Source: Carboxydocella thermautotrophica
Lineage (GTDB): Bacteria > Bacillota > GCA-003054495 > Carboxydocellales > Carboxydocellaceae
Assembly (NCBI GenBank): GCA_003054495.1
Contig: CP028514.1
Span: 670,501-734,500 of the forward strand
Reading direction: 5' to 3'
DNA length: 64,000 nt
A program made the position numbers and the translations under genes. Below are positions 35,724 through 44,039 of the stretch, one piece after another. A model generated the notes under the pieces. It was not told the origin of the DNA. It searched no databases and saw only the letters and a program-made list of their open reading frames with translations. Positions within the stretch are counted from its first letter, which is position 1. The number at the start of each line of letters is the position of its first letter.

Positions 35724-36386
35724 TTAATCTGAATGACGATGGTGGCCATGACTGTGACCGCCTCCGCAGCCGCAGGAAGGGGTACCACTGGTCAGTTTGC
35801 CTGCAAGGAAGGCTGCAACTGCTTCTTCAACAGTGCCACTGGCTCCACAATAGACATTAATACCGGCAGATTGCAAGTGAGACATAGCTCCCTGACCGAT
35901 ACCCCTGGCCAAGGCCACGCTGACCCCTTCTGATTGCAGCAGTTCAGCCAGGCGGCCGTGCTGATGCTGGTAGCTGGCTGTATCGACCAGAGCTTTATTG
36001 ACAATCTGGTTGTCTTCCACTGTTACTATGGTAAACTGCCGGGAACGACCGAAATGGGGATTAACCTGACCGTTTTCAGTGGGTATAGCGATTTTCATCG
36101 TATATCTGCCTCCTCCGTGAATGAGTATGCCATGGCCCATGAGCAGGGCATGGGCGATTTTTTGCCGGGCCTGTTTGAGCAGGCGGTGAAAAGTAGGGCG
36201 ACTCACCCCCATGGTCTGGGCACATTCCGCCTGTTCCAGATCCAGATAATCTTTAAGGCGAATAGCTTCCAATTCTTCAAAGGTGAGTTCAATATCATGC
36301 AAATGGCTAGCAGGAACACCTGCCGGTTTATAATAGCGTGCCCAGGGCAAAGCTCTAATATGTCGACACCGGGTAGGTCGGACCAT
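35724..36386 (-). CDS. DUF134 helix-turn-helix protein fused to a NifX/NifB-type domain
   Basis: Protein of 220 residues. The N-terminal DUF134 region (about 1-92) has MVRPTRCRHI and a helix-turn-helix (CAQTMGVSRPTFHRLLKQARQ). The C-terminal dinitrogenase iron-molybdenum cofactor-like domain (about 96-195) has MKIAIPTENGQVNPHFGRS and GIGQGAMSHLQSAGI. The end is rich in Cys, Gly and His (CGCGGGHSHGHHRHS), a probable metal site. DUF134 and NifX-like proteins are usually separate neighbouring genes. Here they form one chain, consistent with a metal- or Fe-S-responsive regulator. AGGAGGTGATGG precedes the start. Confidence 0.87.
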   Translation of the reverse strand: MVRPTRCRHIRALPWARYYKPAGVPASHLHDIELTFEELEAIRLKDYLDLEQAECAQTMGVSRPTFHRLLKQARQKIAHALLMGHGILIHGGGRYTMKIAIPTENGQVNPHFGRSRQFTIVTVEDNQIVNKALVDTASYQHQHGRLAELLQSEGVSVALARGIGQGAMSHLQSAGINVYCGASGTVEEAVAAFLAGKLTSGTPSCGCGGGHSHGHHRHSD

Positions 36387-36406
36387 TCCATCACCTCCTT
36401 ATTTTC

Positions 36407-36435
36407 AACATAACACGATTATGAACATATGTCAA
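36407..36435 (-). promoter_or_regulatory. SigA-type promoter for the DUF134-NifX and hemerythrin genes
   Basis: On the minus strand: TTGACA (36435-36430), a 17-base spacer, TATGTT (36412-36407), just upstream of the ribosome site. Confidence 0.7.
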
Positions 36436-36518
36436 TAATAATTGGCATGAAATACCATGAATTTTTTTCGTTAGAAATATAACACTATAAAAGGAAAATT
36501 ACTGGGGAGGTGAAGTAT

Positions 36519-36710
36519 ATGCCTGGCCAACTGTCTCAAAAAGAGCTGACACTGTTGCAGGACCAGATCAATAATGAGCGCTTGCTGGTTGCCAAGTTCA
36601 ACAGCTATGCAGCTCAAACTACTGATCCCCAAATTCGGGCTATGTGTCAGCAAATAGCCCAGCGCCATCAACAGCACTACAATACCCTGATTCAATTCCT
36701 GGGACAATAA
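36519..36710 (+). CDS. Small CotF-related helical protein
   Basis: Protein of 63 residues, MPGQLSQKELTLLQDQINNE..., fully helical in appearance and Gln-rich. It resembles the short spore-coat-associated proteins that accompany CotF in many Clostridia. Its stop lies 13 bases before the start of the larger coat-like gene and it shares the same style. ATG at 36519 is preferred over GTG at 36510 because GGGGAGGTGA is better placed. Spore function is inferred. Confidence 0.7.
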   Translation: MPGQLSQKELTLLQDQINNERLLVAKFNSYAAQTTDPQIRAMCQQIAQRHQQHYNTLIQFLGQ

Positions 36711-36723
36711 GGAGGTGAAAGCC

Positions 36724-37269
36724 ATGTTCGGCCAAATGACAGATAAAGATCTTCTGCAGGACTTGCTGGTAACGGAAAAGTACATTACCTCTGCCTATGA
36801 CAATTTTGCCAATGAATCTGCCAATCCCAGCCTGCGTCAGTCGGTACTTAACATACTCAATGATGAACACAATATTCAGTCCGATCTCTGGAATACCATG
36901 AATCAGCGGGGCTGGTATCAGGTTCAACCGGCTCAGCCCCAGCAAATTCAGAGTGCCATCAGTCAGGTTATGGGCGGTGGTGTCACCATCAGTCGAATTG
37001 GTCAGCAATTTGGCCAACAGCCCATGGGTCAACAGCAAATGGGCCAATTTGGCCAGCAAGCCATTGGTCAGCAACAGTTTGGCCAGCAGCAGATGGGTGG
37101 CTTTGGCGGGGGTGTAACCCTGACCCCATCTCTGGCTCAGGCCCAGAATGTGCTGCAATCCAATCTGAGCAATATGCGGCAACAGGTGATGAACGACTGG
37201 ACCCAGACCAACCCCGATTACCAGATGCAAGCCGGTGGTTATGGCCAGCAGCAATTCGGCAGATACTAA
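36724..37269 (+). CDS. CotF-like spore coat protein with Gln/Gly-rich repeats
   Basis: Protein of 181 residues. The N-terminal half (about 1-65) is a ferritin-like/CotF helical domain (DLLVTEKYITSAYDNFANES, ILNDEHNIQSDLWN). The middle (about 98-135) is a low-complexity stretch of repeated QQMGQ/FGQQ units rich in Gln, Gly and Phe, and the end has YQMQAGGYGQQQFGRY. Such Gln/Gly/Tyr-rich tails occur in coat proteins and may be cross-linked. ATG at 36724 follows GGAGGTGA. Closed by a strong terminator. Confidence 0.82.
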   Translation: MFGQMTDKDLLQDLLVTEKYITSAYDNFANESANPSLRQSVLNILNDEHNIQSDLWNTMNQRGWYQVQPAQPQQIQSAISQVMGGGVTISRIGQQFGQQPMGQQQMGQFGQQAIGQQQFGQQQMGGFGGGVTLTPSLAQAQNVLQSNLSNMRQQVMNDWTQTNPDYQMQAGGYGQQQFGRY

Positions 37270-37278
37270 GACCAATGG

Positions 37279-37305
37279 GAGGAGCGATTTTTCGCTCCTC
37301 TTTTT
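37279..37305 (+). terminator. Rho-independent terminator after the coat-like gene
   Basis: GAGGAGCGA (37279-37287) / TCGCTCCTC (37292-37300) with a TTTT loop, followed by five T. Confidence 0.88.
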
Positions 37306-37306
37306 A

Positions 37307-37315
37307 TGTTATAAT
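37307..37315 (+). promoter_or_regulatory. Extended -10 promoter for the QueG-like gene
   Basis: TGT-TATAAT right after the terminator, with no good -35. Confidence 0.5.
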
Positions 37316-37352
37316 AGTAGAAAATGAATAAAGCGACACAGGGGGGATTAAA

Positions 37353-38174
37353 CTGGAACAGATCAGGCAGGCAGCGCTGGCTGCTGGTTTTCTGGCTGCT
37401 GGTTTTACTTCATGGCAGGGCCAGACCGCCCTGGTAGTAGCAAGGGCCATGCCTGAGCAGGGATGGCAACGTCGACAGGAGGGAAGGTGCCAGGGCTATG
37501 TGGCCCGGGTGGCCTGGGGTCAGGATTATCACCGGGTTATGCGGGAAATGCTGGAACGAGTTTTACAGCGAATGGGGTTAACAGGACAAATCCAGGTAGA
37601 CAGCGGGCCCTGGCCGGAAAAGGAACTGGCAGTAAAAGCCGGCCTGGGCTGGATTGGCCGCAATACCCTGTTTTACCACTGGCAAGCCGGCTCTTTTGTT
37701 AACCTGGGGGTAGCTTTATTGCCCTTCCCAGCAGATGGAGGGAAGAACGAAATAGAAAAAAAACCCGGCAGCCGTTGTGGACAGTGTCGGCGCTGTTTGG
37801 AAGCATGCCCTGGTGGCGCCTTGACTGAACAGGGGCTGGTGGTGAGCCGCTGCCTTTCAGCGGTCAGTCAGCGGCGAGGGGACATAACTGAAGCAGAGGC
37901 AAGGTTGCTGCCGCCCCGACTGTACGGTTGTGATGATTGCCAGAAAGTCTGTCCCTATAACCGGGAGCAGGTAAAGAAAATGGGGGACTGGGGCTGGATA
38001 GATGTGGATGAGGTATTGAGTTTAAGTAACCGGCAATTCAAGGAGAGCTGGGGCAAAACAGCGGCGGGCTGGCGCGGGGCCGGGGTAATCCGGCGCAATG
38101 CCAGGCTGATTACAATTTCACAGAATGGACAAAAAAATATGGTATACTGGAATAAAAAAGATAATGGGGGATAA
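37353..38174 (+). CDS. QueG-like epoxyqueuosine reductase, apparent CTG start
   Basis: Fe-S protein of about 273 residues resembling epoxyqueuosine reductase (tRNA queuosine synthesis) or a close relative. It has the DUF1730-type segment ELAVKAGLGWIGRNTLFY, then two 4Fe-4S motif groups (CGQCRRCLEACPGGAL and YGCDDCQKVCPYN). The first ATG in frame (37449) would cut off conserved N-terminal sequence. The frame is open from 37332 and reads LEQIRQAALAAGF from a CTG at 37353, six bases after GGGGGG. No ATG, GTG or TTG exists in the open part before 37449. So either CTG (or ATT at 37347) is used, or the gene is degraded or has a sequence error. The protein is shorter than QueG (usually over 300). 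Confidence 0.72.
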   Translation: MEQIRQAALAAGFLAAGFTSWQGQTALVVARAMPEQGWQRRQEGRCQGYVARVAWGQDYHRVMREMLERVLQRMGLTGQIQVDSGPWPEKELAVKAGLGWIGRNTLFYHWQAGSFVNLGVALLPFPADGGKNEIEKKPGSRCGQCRRCLEACPGGALTEQGLVVSRCLSAVSQRRGDITEAEARLLPPRLYGCDDCQKVCPYNREQVKKMGDWGWIDVDEVLSLSNRQFKESWGKTAAGWRGAGVIRRNARLITISQNGQKNMVYWNKKDNGG

Positions 38175-38873
38175 ATGATGGCGAGAGTACTGGTGGTAGA
38201 TGATGAAGAGCGGATCAGAAGGATGTTGAGGTTGTTTTTGGAAAAAGAAGGACTGGAAGTCCTGGAGGGGGAAAACGGCCAGCAGGCAGTGGAGCTGGTG
38301 CGAAAGGAACGGGTGGACCTGGTGGTACTGGATCTGATGATGCCGGTCATGGACGGCTGGGAGGCCTGTCAGCAGATTCGCAGCCAATCCCAGGTTCCGA
38401 TTATCATGTTGACGGCCCGGGGGGAAGAAGAGGAAAGGATTCATGGTTTTGAACTGGGAGCTGATGATTACGTAGTCAAACCCTTCAGCCCCAAGGAACT
38501 GGTGCTGCGCATAAAAGCCCTTTTGCGGCGCAGCCTGGGCTCAAGTCCAGTGGAGGGCGAAAAAAAAGGGCTGAGTTTTCCTGGCCTTACCATTTTGCCG
38601 GAGAGCCGGAAAATCCTGGTGGATCAGCAGGAGGTTGCCCTGACGCCCCTGGAGTATGATTTGCTCCATTTCCTGGCCCGGCATCAGGGGCGGGTATTTA
38701 CCCGGGAGCAGCTGCTGGAAAAAGTCTGGGGCTATGATTATTTTGGCGATTTGCGTACCGTGGATACCCATGTCAAACGGGTACGGGAGAAACTGGGGAA
38801 AATCAGCACTGAAGTAGCAGGCTATGTGGTCACCGTTTGGGGTGTGGGCTATAAGTTTGAGGTGAAGAAATGA
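38175..38873 (+). CDS. OmpR-family response regulator
   Basis: Protein of 232 residues. The receiver domain (about 3-118) has DDEERIRRML, the phosphoacceptor Asp in LVVLDLMMP, and the switch Lys in DDYVVKPFSPKEL. The winged-helix DNA-binding domain (about 135-230) has LTPLEYDLLHFLARHQGRVFTR and VDTHVKRVREKLG. Stop and start overlap the kinase gene by four bases (ATGA). The regulated genes are not evident. Confidence 0.95.
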   Translation: MMARVLVVDDEERIRRMLRLFLEKEGLEVLEGENGQQAVELVRKERVDLVVLDLMMPVMDGWEACQQIRSQSQVPIIMLTARGEEEERIHGFELGADDYVVKPFSPKELVLRIKALLRRSLGSSPVEGEKKGLSFPGLTILPESRKILVDQQEVALTPLEYDLLHFLARHQGRVFTREQLLEKVWGYDYFGDLRTVDTHVKRVREKLGKISTEVAGYVVTVWGVGYKFEVKK

Positions 38874-40351
38874 CCTGGCTCAAGCAACTGAGAGAAAGTA
38901 TCGTTGTCAAGCTCTGGCTTTCCATGGTATTGTTGTTTGTCGGAGTAATGATTATCCTGGGCCTGGTTCTGAGTTCCATGTTCGAACAGTTCTATTTTAA
39001 CTGGCAGGCCCGGGATTTAATCAATCGCAGCCTGCAGGTTGGCAAGGTACTGGCTGAGGAAGGGGACTGGGCCAAAGCCTATACCTATGCGGAAATCCTC
39101 AGTAAAGAAGATGGCTCGACCATTGGTATTACCAACTCTCATGGTGTGGTAATGGGATGTTCCAACCCGGAACATTTCTCCCGGGGAGCGCGCCTGAGCC
39201 AGGAAGAACTGGAGGCCCTGGACGCTGGACGGATATTGATTAAACAGGGCAATATCCCCGGTCAACGGCAGACTCTGTTGATGGTCCTGGTGCCGGTGGA
39301 GTTGCCGGTTAGTGTCATGCCCGGCATGGGGCACTGGCGGGGCGGCCGTAATACCAGTTTGCAGCGGGTTGGGGTGTTTGCTTATGTACCGGTTGCGCCT
39401 ATAACAGAAACCATCTTGCAGGTACGGCTGCTGTTAAGCGCTACTGCCATGGGGGCGGTGGCTTTAATCACCGTTCTGGGGCTGTTGATGAGCCGCAAGA
39501 TTACTACTCCGGTGCTGGCTATTACTGAAGTGGCCATTGCCATGATTAAAGGAGATTTCAGTCGCCGGGTGGAAATCAGTTCCCAGGATGAAATCGGGCG
39601 GCTGGGTCAGACTCTGAACAAGCTGGGGGAAGAACTGGAACGTTCCCGGCAGGCTCAGGAGGGGCTGGAAAAAATGCGCCGGGATTTTATTGCCAATGTG
39701 TCCCATGAACTGCGCACCCCGCTGTTTTTGATTCAGGGTTACACTGAGGCCTTGCAGGAAGGGCTAGCAGCAGATGAGGCAGCCCGGGAGGAATTACTGG
39801 CAGTGATTATGGACGAAACCAGACGGATGCAAGGTCTGGTCAATGAACTGCTGGATCTGGCCCGCTATCAGGCGGGACAGGCTCCCCTGCGCATGGAGCC
39901 TATACAGGTAGAAGAATTGCTGGCCGGGGTGGCCCAGAAGTTTCGCCCCTGGGCCCAGGAACAGGGGATTAGTCTGGAAGTGGAGGCGCAGCCAGGGCCT
40001 CCGCTGACCGGAGATTATGATGCGCTGACCAGGGTGCTGATCAACCTGACGGATAATGCTCTGCGTCATACGCCGGCCGGGGGACAGGTGACCCTGCTGG
40101 CTGAGCCGGAAGCAGATGGCTGGAAAATCAAGGTCAGGGATAGTGGTTATGGCATTCCTGCAGCGGATATCCCCTATATTTTTGAGCGGTTCTACAAAGT
40201 GGACAAGGCCCGCACCCGGGGGCGGGGCGGAACAGGCCTGGGACTGGCTATTGCCCGTTCCATTGTGGAGGCCCATGGAGGTAGTATCAAGGTGGAGAGC
40301 GAAGAGGGCAAAGGTACCGAATTTCAGATCTTTTTGCCCGCTAAGGTGTAG
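38870..40351 (+). CDS. Sensor histidine kinase
   Basis: Membrane kinase of 493 residues. First helix at about 13-34, an outer sensor region (about 40-180), second helix (about 185-208), HAMP domain (about 210-262). The HisKA box has the phospho-His in FIANVSHELRTPLFLIQ, and the HATPase domain has N-box LTDNALRHTP, DSGYGIP and GRGGTGLGLAI. The sensor region has no recognised domain. Translationally coupled to the response regulator. Terminator overlaps the last codons. Confidence 0.95.
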   Translation: MTWLKQLRESIVVKLWLSMVLLFVGVMIILGLVLSSMFEQFYFNWQARDLINRSLQVGKVLAEEGDWAKAYTYAEILSKEDGSTIGITNSHGVVMGCSNPEHFSRGARLSQEELEALDAGRILIKQGNIPGQRQTLLMVLVPVELPVSVMPGMGHWRGGRNTSLQRVGVFAYVPVAPITETILQVRLLLSATAMGAVALITVLGLLMSRKITTPVLAITEVAIAMIKGDFSRRVEISSQDEIGRLGQTLNKLGEELERSRQAQEGLEKMRRDFIANVSHELRTPLFLIQGYTEALQEGLAADEAAREELLAVIMDETRRMQGLVNELLDLARYQAGQAPLRMEPIQVEELLAGVAQKFRPWAQEQGISLEVEAQPGPPLTGDYDALTRVLINLTDNALRHTPAGGQVTLLAEPEADGWKIKVRDSGYGIPAADIPYIFERFYKVDKARTRGRGGTGLGLAIARSIVEAHGGSIKVESEEGKGTEFQIFLPAKV

Positions 40352-40372
40352 GCAAGGGCCTACACCTTTTTT
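40344..40372 (+). terminator. Rho-independent terminator after the histidine kinase gene
   Basis: AGGTGTAGGC (40344-40353) / GCCTACACCT (40358-40367) followed by T residues; the left arm includes the stop codon. Confidence 0.85.
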
Positions 40373-40418
40373 CCTTTTCCGGCATATGATGCTGTATGAC
40401 CGGGAGGGAGGCAGTATT

Positions 40419-41462
40419 ATGGCTGTGGAAACGGGACGAGCGCTGCGGCTGGCCTGCCAGGCCTATGGGGTGGAACCGGTGCTGGTGACCAGGTTGCAGG
40501 AGGATGTGTACCGGGTGGATTATGCCAGCGGTGCCCTGGCTCTGAAAATTACCGACATGAAACCGGAGCGCATCCAGTTCCTCTGGTTCTTGCAGGACTG
40601 GCTGTTTCGCCAGGGGTTTGAGCGGCTGGCTCCGCCTCTCTACACCCTGGCCGGGCAGCCTTATGTTCAAATCGGCTCCTTGACCTTTATCGCTACTGGC
40701 TGGGTGGAAGGCAAAAAATGCCGGTTCAGCAAGGAGAGCCATCTGACGGCAGCGGCCCGGGTGCTGGGTGAGTTTCACCAGAAAGCCAGCCAACTCAAGC
40801 CCAGCGGAGATGGGGGCGGAAAAGCCATGTGGCAGCGCTGGCCCCGGGTTTGGGAGAAACGCTGGCAGGAACTGCAGGAATTTCGCGACCTGGTACGAAA
40901 ACGCGATTTACTTACCCCCTTTGACCGCCTTTTCCTGAATTCTGTCAATGATTACCTGCGGCAGGGGGAGCAGGCCATTACCATGCTGCAGGGCAGTGCC
41001 TATCGCAGCCTGGCCAGCTGGTCGGCCCGGGAAAGGACTTTTATTCACCGGGATGTGGCCGCTCGCAACTTCCTGATCGATGCAGAGGGGAGAGGCTGGT
41101 TGATTGATTTTGATTATGCCCGTTATGACCTGCATATTGCCGATGTGGCCCGTTTGCTGGATCGAAGCATGCGACGGTATCACTGGAAATTTAACCAGGC
41201 CCGTCTGATTCTGGCCGCCTACAACCAGGCCCGCAGCCTGAACCGGGAGGAAATCGAGGTATTGCAGGCATTTCTGCTTTTTCCCCAGCGTTACTGGCGG
41301 CTGGTCAACCGTTACTACCGGGAAAAACGGGATTGGAGCCAGAATGATTTTCTGCTCCGAATGGAAGATCTCTTGCGCCAGCGGGGGGAAAAGCATTATT
41401 TCCTGGCAGAGTTTGGCCGTTACTTTGGTTTGCGCAGTTATCGCGGGGGAGGAGTGGCCTGA
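40419..41462 (+). CDS. CotS-family phosphotransferase-like spore protein (first copy)
   Basis: Aminoglycoside-phosphotransferase-fold protein of 347 residues, close to the spore-coat CotS/YutH/YsxE group. The catalytic loop is FIHRDVAARNFLI and the metal-binding loop GWLIDFDYA. N-lobe residues LALKITDM contain the likely ATP lysine. The frame extends upstream to 40116 inside the kinase gene, but GGGAGGGAGG directly before the ATG at 40419 fixes the start. Adjacent second copy suggests duplication. Probably made in the mother cell; substrate unknown. Confidence 0.85.
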   Translation: MAVETGRALRLACQAYGVEPVLVTRLQEDVYRVDYASGALALKITDMKPERIQFLWFLQDWLFRQGFERLAPPLYTLAGQPYVQIGSLTFIATGWVEGKKCRFSKESHLTAAARVLGEFHQKASQLKPSGDGGGKAMWQRWPRVWEKRWQELQEFRDLVRKRDLLTPFDRLFLNSVNDYLRQGEQAITMLQGSAYRSLASWSARERTFIHRDVAARNFLIDAEGRGWLIDFDYARYDLHIADVARLLDRSMRRYHWKFNQARLILAAYNQARSLNREEIEVLQAFLLFPQRYWRLVNRYYREKRDWSQNDFLLRMEDLLRQRGEKHYFLAEFGRYFGLRSYRGGGVA

Positions 41463-42553
41463 TGCAGCTGGAAAAACTATTGAAAGAGGAGTGGGGTTTG
41501 ACGGTCAAAAAACTGACTCCGGTACGGTCAGCCTGGCGGGTGGAGGCAGAGGAAGGGATTTTTGCCTGCAAGTTTAGTCGTAGCAATCCGGAACGATTGA
41601 AACTGCTGGTAGAGGCCCAGGAATATTTGCTGGCAGCTGGATTTAACCGTTTTGCCCGGCTGGTGCCTACTCGGACGGGGCAATGGCTGGTACAACCGCA
41701 AGAGAAGGCCTGTCTGCTGACTACCTGGGTCAATGGAGAGGAACCCAGCTATTACCGGCAACGAGATCTGCTGGCGGTGAGTCGCGTTTTGGGCCAGTTC
41801 CACCGGGTGGCCTGCCAGTTCCCTGCTGCCCGGGTAGGCCAGGGCAAGGATAAGCTGGGGCAGTGGCCCAGGAAACTGGAGAAAAAAAAGGAGGAACTGG
41901 TGCAATCCCTGGAACTGGCCCGGCAGGAGGGAAACCGGGATCTGTTTAGCATCATTCTGTTATCCCGGCAAAAATGGTTACTGGAAATGGCCCGGGAGGC
42001 GGTTGAGGCTGTACGGCACTCCCCTTACCAGCAGCTGGTGGAAAGTTATCAGCGGGAAGGTCTGGCCCCTCTCTGCCATGGGGATACAGCGATGCGCAAT
42101 TTTCTCCTGCGCTTGAATGGAGGTCAAACTGAGGGCTGGTTGATTGATTTTGATTCACTGGCGGTTGATTTGCCGGTGGTTGATCTCTGGCGTCTACTGC
42201 GCCGCAGTCTGCGCCGCAACTACTGGTCCCAGCCTCTGGCCTTTGCCATGTTGAGAAGTTATCACCGGGAAAGAAAAATGACCCGGGAGGAAGTAGAAGT
42301 GTTGACGGCCTTGTTGACTTTCCCGGAAAAGGAATGGCGGCTGGCCAAAGCCTACTATCGTCAGCTGGACCAGCTAAGTGCCAGGGATAAATGTCAGTGG
42401 GCCGGGAAATTGCTGGACCTGGTAGCGGGACATGAGGACAAGGAGGCTCTGCTCCAGCAGCTGCCCCAGGTCCCCCTGACGGAAGAATATATTCCCTGGC
42501 TAAATGGATTGGGTAAGGAGGGAGCAGACAGTGAAAATCGCCGTCCTGGCTGA
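41462..42553 (+). CDS. CotS-family phosphotransferase-like spore protein (second copy)
   Basis: Related 363-residue protein starting one base inside the upstream stop (TGATG), thus coupled. The catalytic loop CHGDTAMRNFLL and GWLIDFDSLAVD are present; the N-lobe lysine is in GIFACKFSRS. The two copies are clearly similar in the LLRRSLRRNYW / LLDRSMRRYHW region after the metal loop, supporting tandem duplication followed by divergence. The end overlaps the phosphoesterase gene by 23 bases. Confidence 0.85.
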   Translation: MQLEKLLKEEWGLTVKKLTPVRSAWRVEAEEGIFACKFSRSNPERLKLLVEAQEYLLAAGFNRFARLVPTRTGQWLVQPQEKACLLTTWVNGEEPSYYRQRDLLAVSRVLGQFHRVACQFPAARVGQGKDKLGQWPRKLEKKKEELVQSLELARQEGNRDLFSIILLSRQKWLLEMAREAVEAVRHSPYQQLVESYQREGLAPLCHGDTAMRNFLLRLNGGQTEGWLIDFDSLAVDLPVVDLWRLLRRSLRRNYWSQPLAFAMLRSYHRERKMTREEVEVLTALLTFPEKEWRLAKAYYRQLDQLSARDKCQWAGKLLDLVAGHEDKEALLQQLPQVPLTEEYIPWLNGLGKEGADSENRRPG

Positions 42554-43127
42554 TACCCATGTGGGCGACCGGCGGGAAAAACTGAATGAACGTATACTGA
42601 CTGCCATTCAGGGGGTGGATATGATTTTTCATGCCGGTGACATAGTACAACCGGAGACCCTGGAGGAACTGGCCCGCATCGCCCCGGTGGAAGCAGTAGC
42701 TGGCAACCATGATTGCCAGCGCTTTGGCCTGGCCCTGCCGCGGCGAAAAATCGTGGAAGTGGCGGGTTACCGTTTTGGGCTAATTCATGGGGATGAATTC
42801 TGGGGGGTACACATGAACAAGAGCCAGCAGCTGGAATATCTATACCAGCTGGCAGTGGAACCTTTTCTGGAAGAAGAACCTCTGGACATGATCGTTTTCG
42901 GCCATAGTCACCGGCCCATTCTGGATTCCTGCAAGGTGGTATTCCGTCCCTCCAGTCCCATGGGAAGAAAGGAAAAGCGGACAGTACTGCTCTTTTCTCC
43001 GGGCATGGGCCATCGCAACCGCTATTTGTCCACTATTGGCTTTCTTCATCTGCAACCGGCAGAGTTGCGGGCCGAAATAATGGTCTTCGGGGTACCGAAA
43101 GAAAAAAAAGGTCCGGTAATTGAATAA
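42531..43127 (+). CDS. YfcE/MJ0936-type metallophosphoesterase
   Basis: Calcineurin-fold phosphodiesterase of about 198 residues. Metal-binding motifs: KIAVLADTHVGD, FHAGDIVQ, AVAGNHDCQ, LIHGDEFW and VFGHSHRP. These proteins hydrolyse model phosphodiesters; the natural substrate is unknown. GTG at 42531 has AAGGAGGG eight bases upstream; a longer frame from 42504 lacks this. It follows the CotS-like pair and may share their transcript. Confidence 0.87.
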   Translation: MKIAVLADTHVGDRREKLNERILTAIQGVDMIFHAGDIVQPETLEELARIAPVEAVAGNHDCQRFGLALPRRKIVEVAGYRFGLIHGDEFWGVHMNKSQQLEYLYQLAVEPFLEEEPLDMIVFGHSHRPILDSCKVVFRPSSPMGRKEKRTVLLFSPGMGHRNRYLSTIGFLHLQPAELRAEIMVFGVPKEKKGPVIE

Positions 43128-43152
43128 TTTTGCTTTATTTTTTAGCCTCCTT

Positions 43153-43161
43153 TGGTATAAT
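43153..43161 (+). promoter_or_regulatory. Extended -10 promoter for speE-speB
   Basis: TGG-TATAAT 42 bases before the ATG of speE; the -35 is indistinct. Confidence 0.55.
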
Positions 43162-43202
43162 ATTCATGTCTTATATTTAACCAAGGAGGCGTCAGAGCAA
43201 AA

Positions 43203-44030
43203 ATGGAATTATGGTACACCGAAAAACAGACGGAAAATGTTGGTATTACCTGTAAAATCACTCAGACCTTGCATACAGAAAAGACTGAGTTTCAGGATCT
43301 GGCGGTGATCGATACCCTGCAATTTGGCCGCATGCTGGTTTTGGATGGCATGGTCCAGACTACCATCAAGGATGAATTCGTTTACCATGAAATGATCTCC
43401 CATGTAGCCCTGAATACCCATCCAAACCCCGCTAATGTCATGGTCATCGGTGGCGGTGATGGGGGAGCGATTCGGGAAATCATCAAACACCCCGGAGTGC
43501 AGAAAGCTACCCTGGTGGAAATCGATGGCAAGGTAATTGAGGCTTCCAAAAAATATCTGCCGGAAATCGCCTGTGCCCTGGATGATCCGAAAGTGGATGT
43601 GCGGGTGGAAGATGGTATCAAGCATATCGCTGAACATGAGAACCACTATGATATTATCCTGGTGGACTCTACTGAACCGGTAGGACCGGCTGTTGGTTTG
43701 TTTGCCGCTGATTTCTACCGTTCCATTTACCGGGCCCTGAAGGAAGATGGTATCATGGTGGCCCAGACTGAATCTCCTTTTTTTAATGCTGATCTGATCA
43801 GCCGGGTTTTCAAGGACATATCCGCTATTTTCCCTATCACCCGGCTTTATCTGGCTTCTATTCCCACTTACCCCAGTGGTCTCTGGTCCTTTACTATGGG
43901 CAGCAAAAAATATGATCCTCTCGCGGTTAAAGAAGAGGATATCGCTCAATATCCTACCAAATACTACAATGCGGCTGTGCACAAGGGAGCTTTTGCTCTG
44001 CCCAATTTTGTCGCCGAGCTGCTGAAGTAG
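43203..44030 (+). CDS. speE: Spermidine (polyamine aminopropyl) synthase
   Basis: Transfers the aminopropyl group of decarboxylated S-adenosylmethionine to putrescine or another diamine. It has 275 residues: N-terminal beta-domain ([18 protein letters not shown]) and Rossmann domain with [30 protein letters not shown] and the catalytic [22 protein letters not shown] upstream of the ATG. speB follows within nine bases, giving a compact polyamine operon. Confidence 0.95.
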   Translation: MELWYTEKQTENVGITCKITQTLHTEKTEFQDLAVIDTLQFGRMLVLDGMVQTTIKDEFVYHEMISHVALNTHPNPANVMVIGGGDGGAIREIIKHPGVQKATLVEIDGKVIEASKKYLPEIACALDDPKVDVRVEDGIKHIAEHENHYDIILVDSTEPVGPAVGLFAADFYRSIYRALKEDGIMVAQTESPFFNADLISRVFKDISAIFPITRLYLASIPTYPSGLWSFTMGSKKYDPLAVKEEDIAQYPTKYYNAAVHKGAFALPNFVAELLK

Positions 44031-44039
44031 GTGGCCAGG

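Noticed and set aside
36990-37110. Short direct repeats that could suggest a CRISPR or tandem repeat
   Set aside because: They are degenerate codon repeats for Gln, Gly and Phe inside a coding sequence, with no constant spacer length.
36640-37275. 211-codon minus-strand frame rich in Leu/Ala/His repeats
   Set aside because: It mirrors the Gln/Gly-rich coat protein gene; the apparent repeats are the reverse reading of QQMGQ codons.
40116-40418. N-terminal extension of the first CotS-like gene into the histidine kinase gene
   Set aside because: A strong ribosome site sits before the ATG at 40419, and the extension would read through the kinase domain and terminator in another frame.
43209-43982. 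257-codon minus-strand frame
   Set aside because: Opposite speE, without family motifs or a Shine-Dalgarno site.
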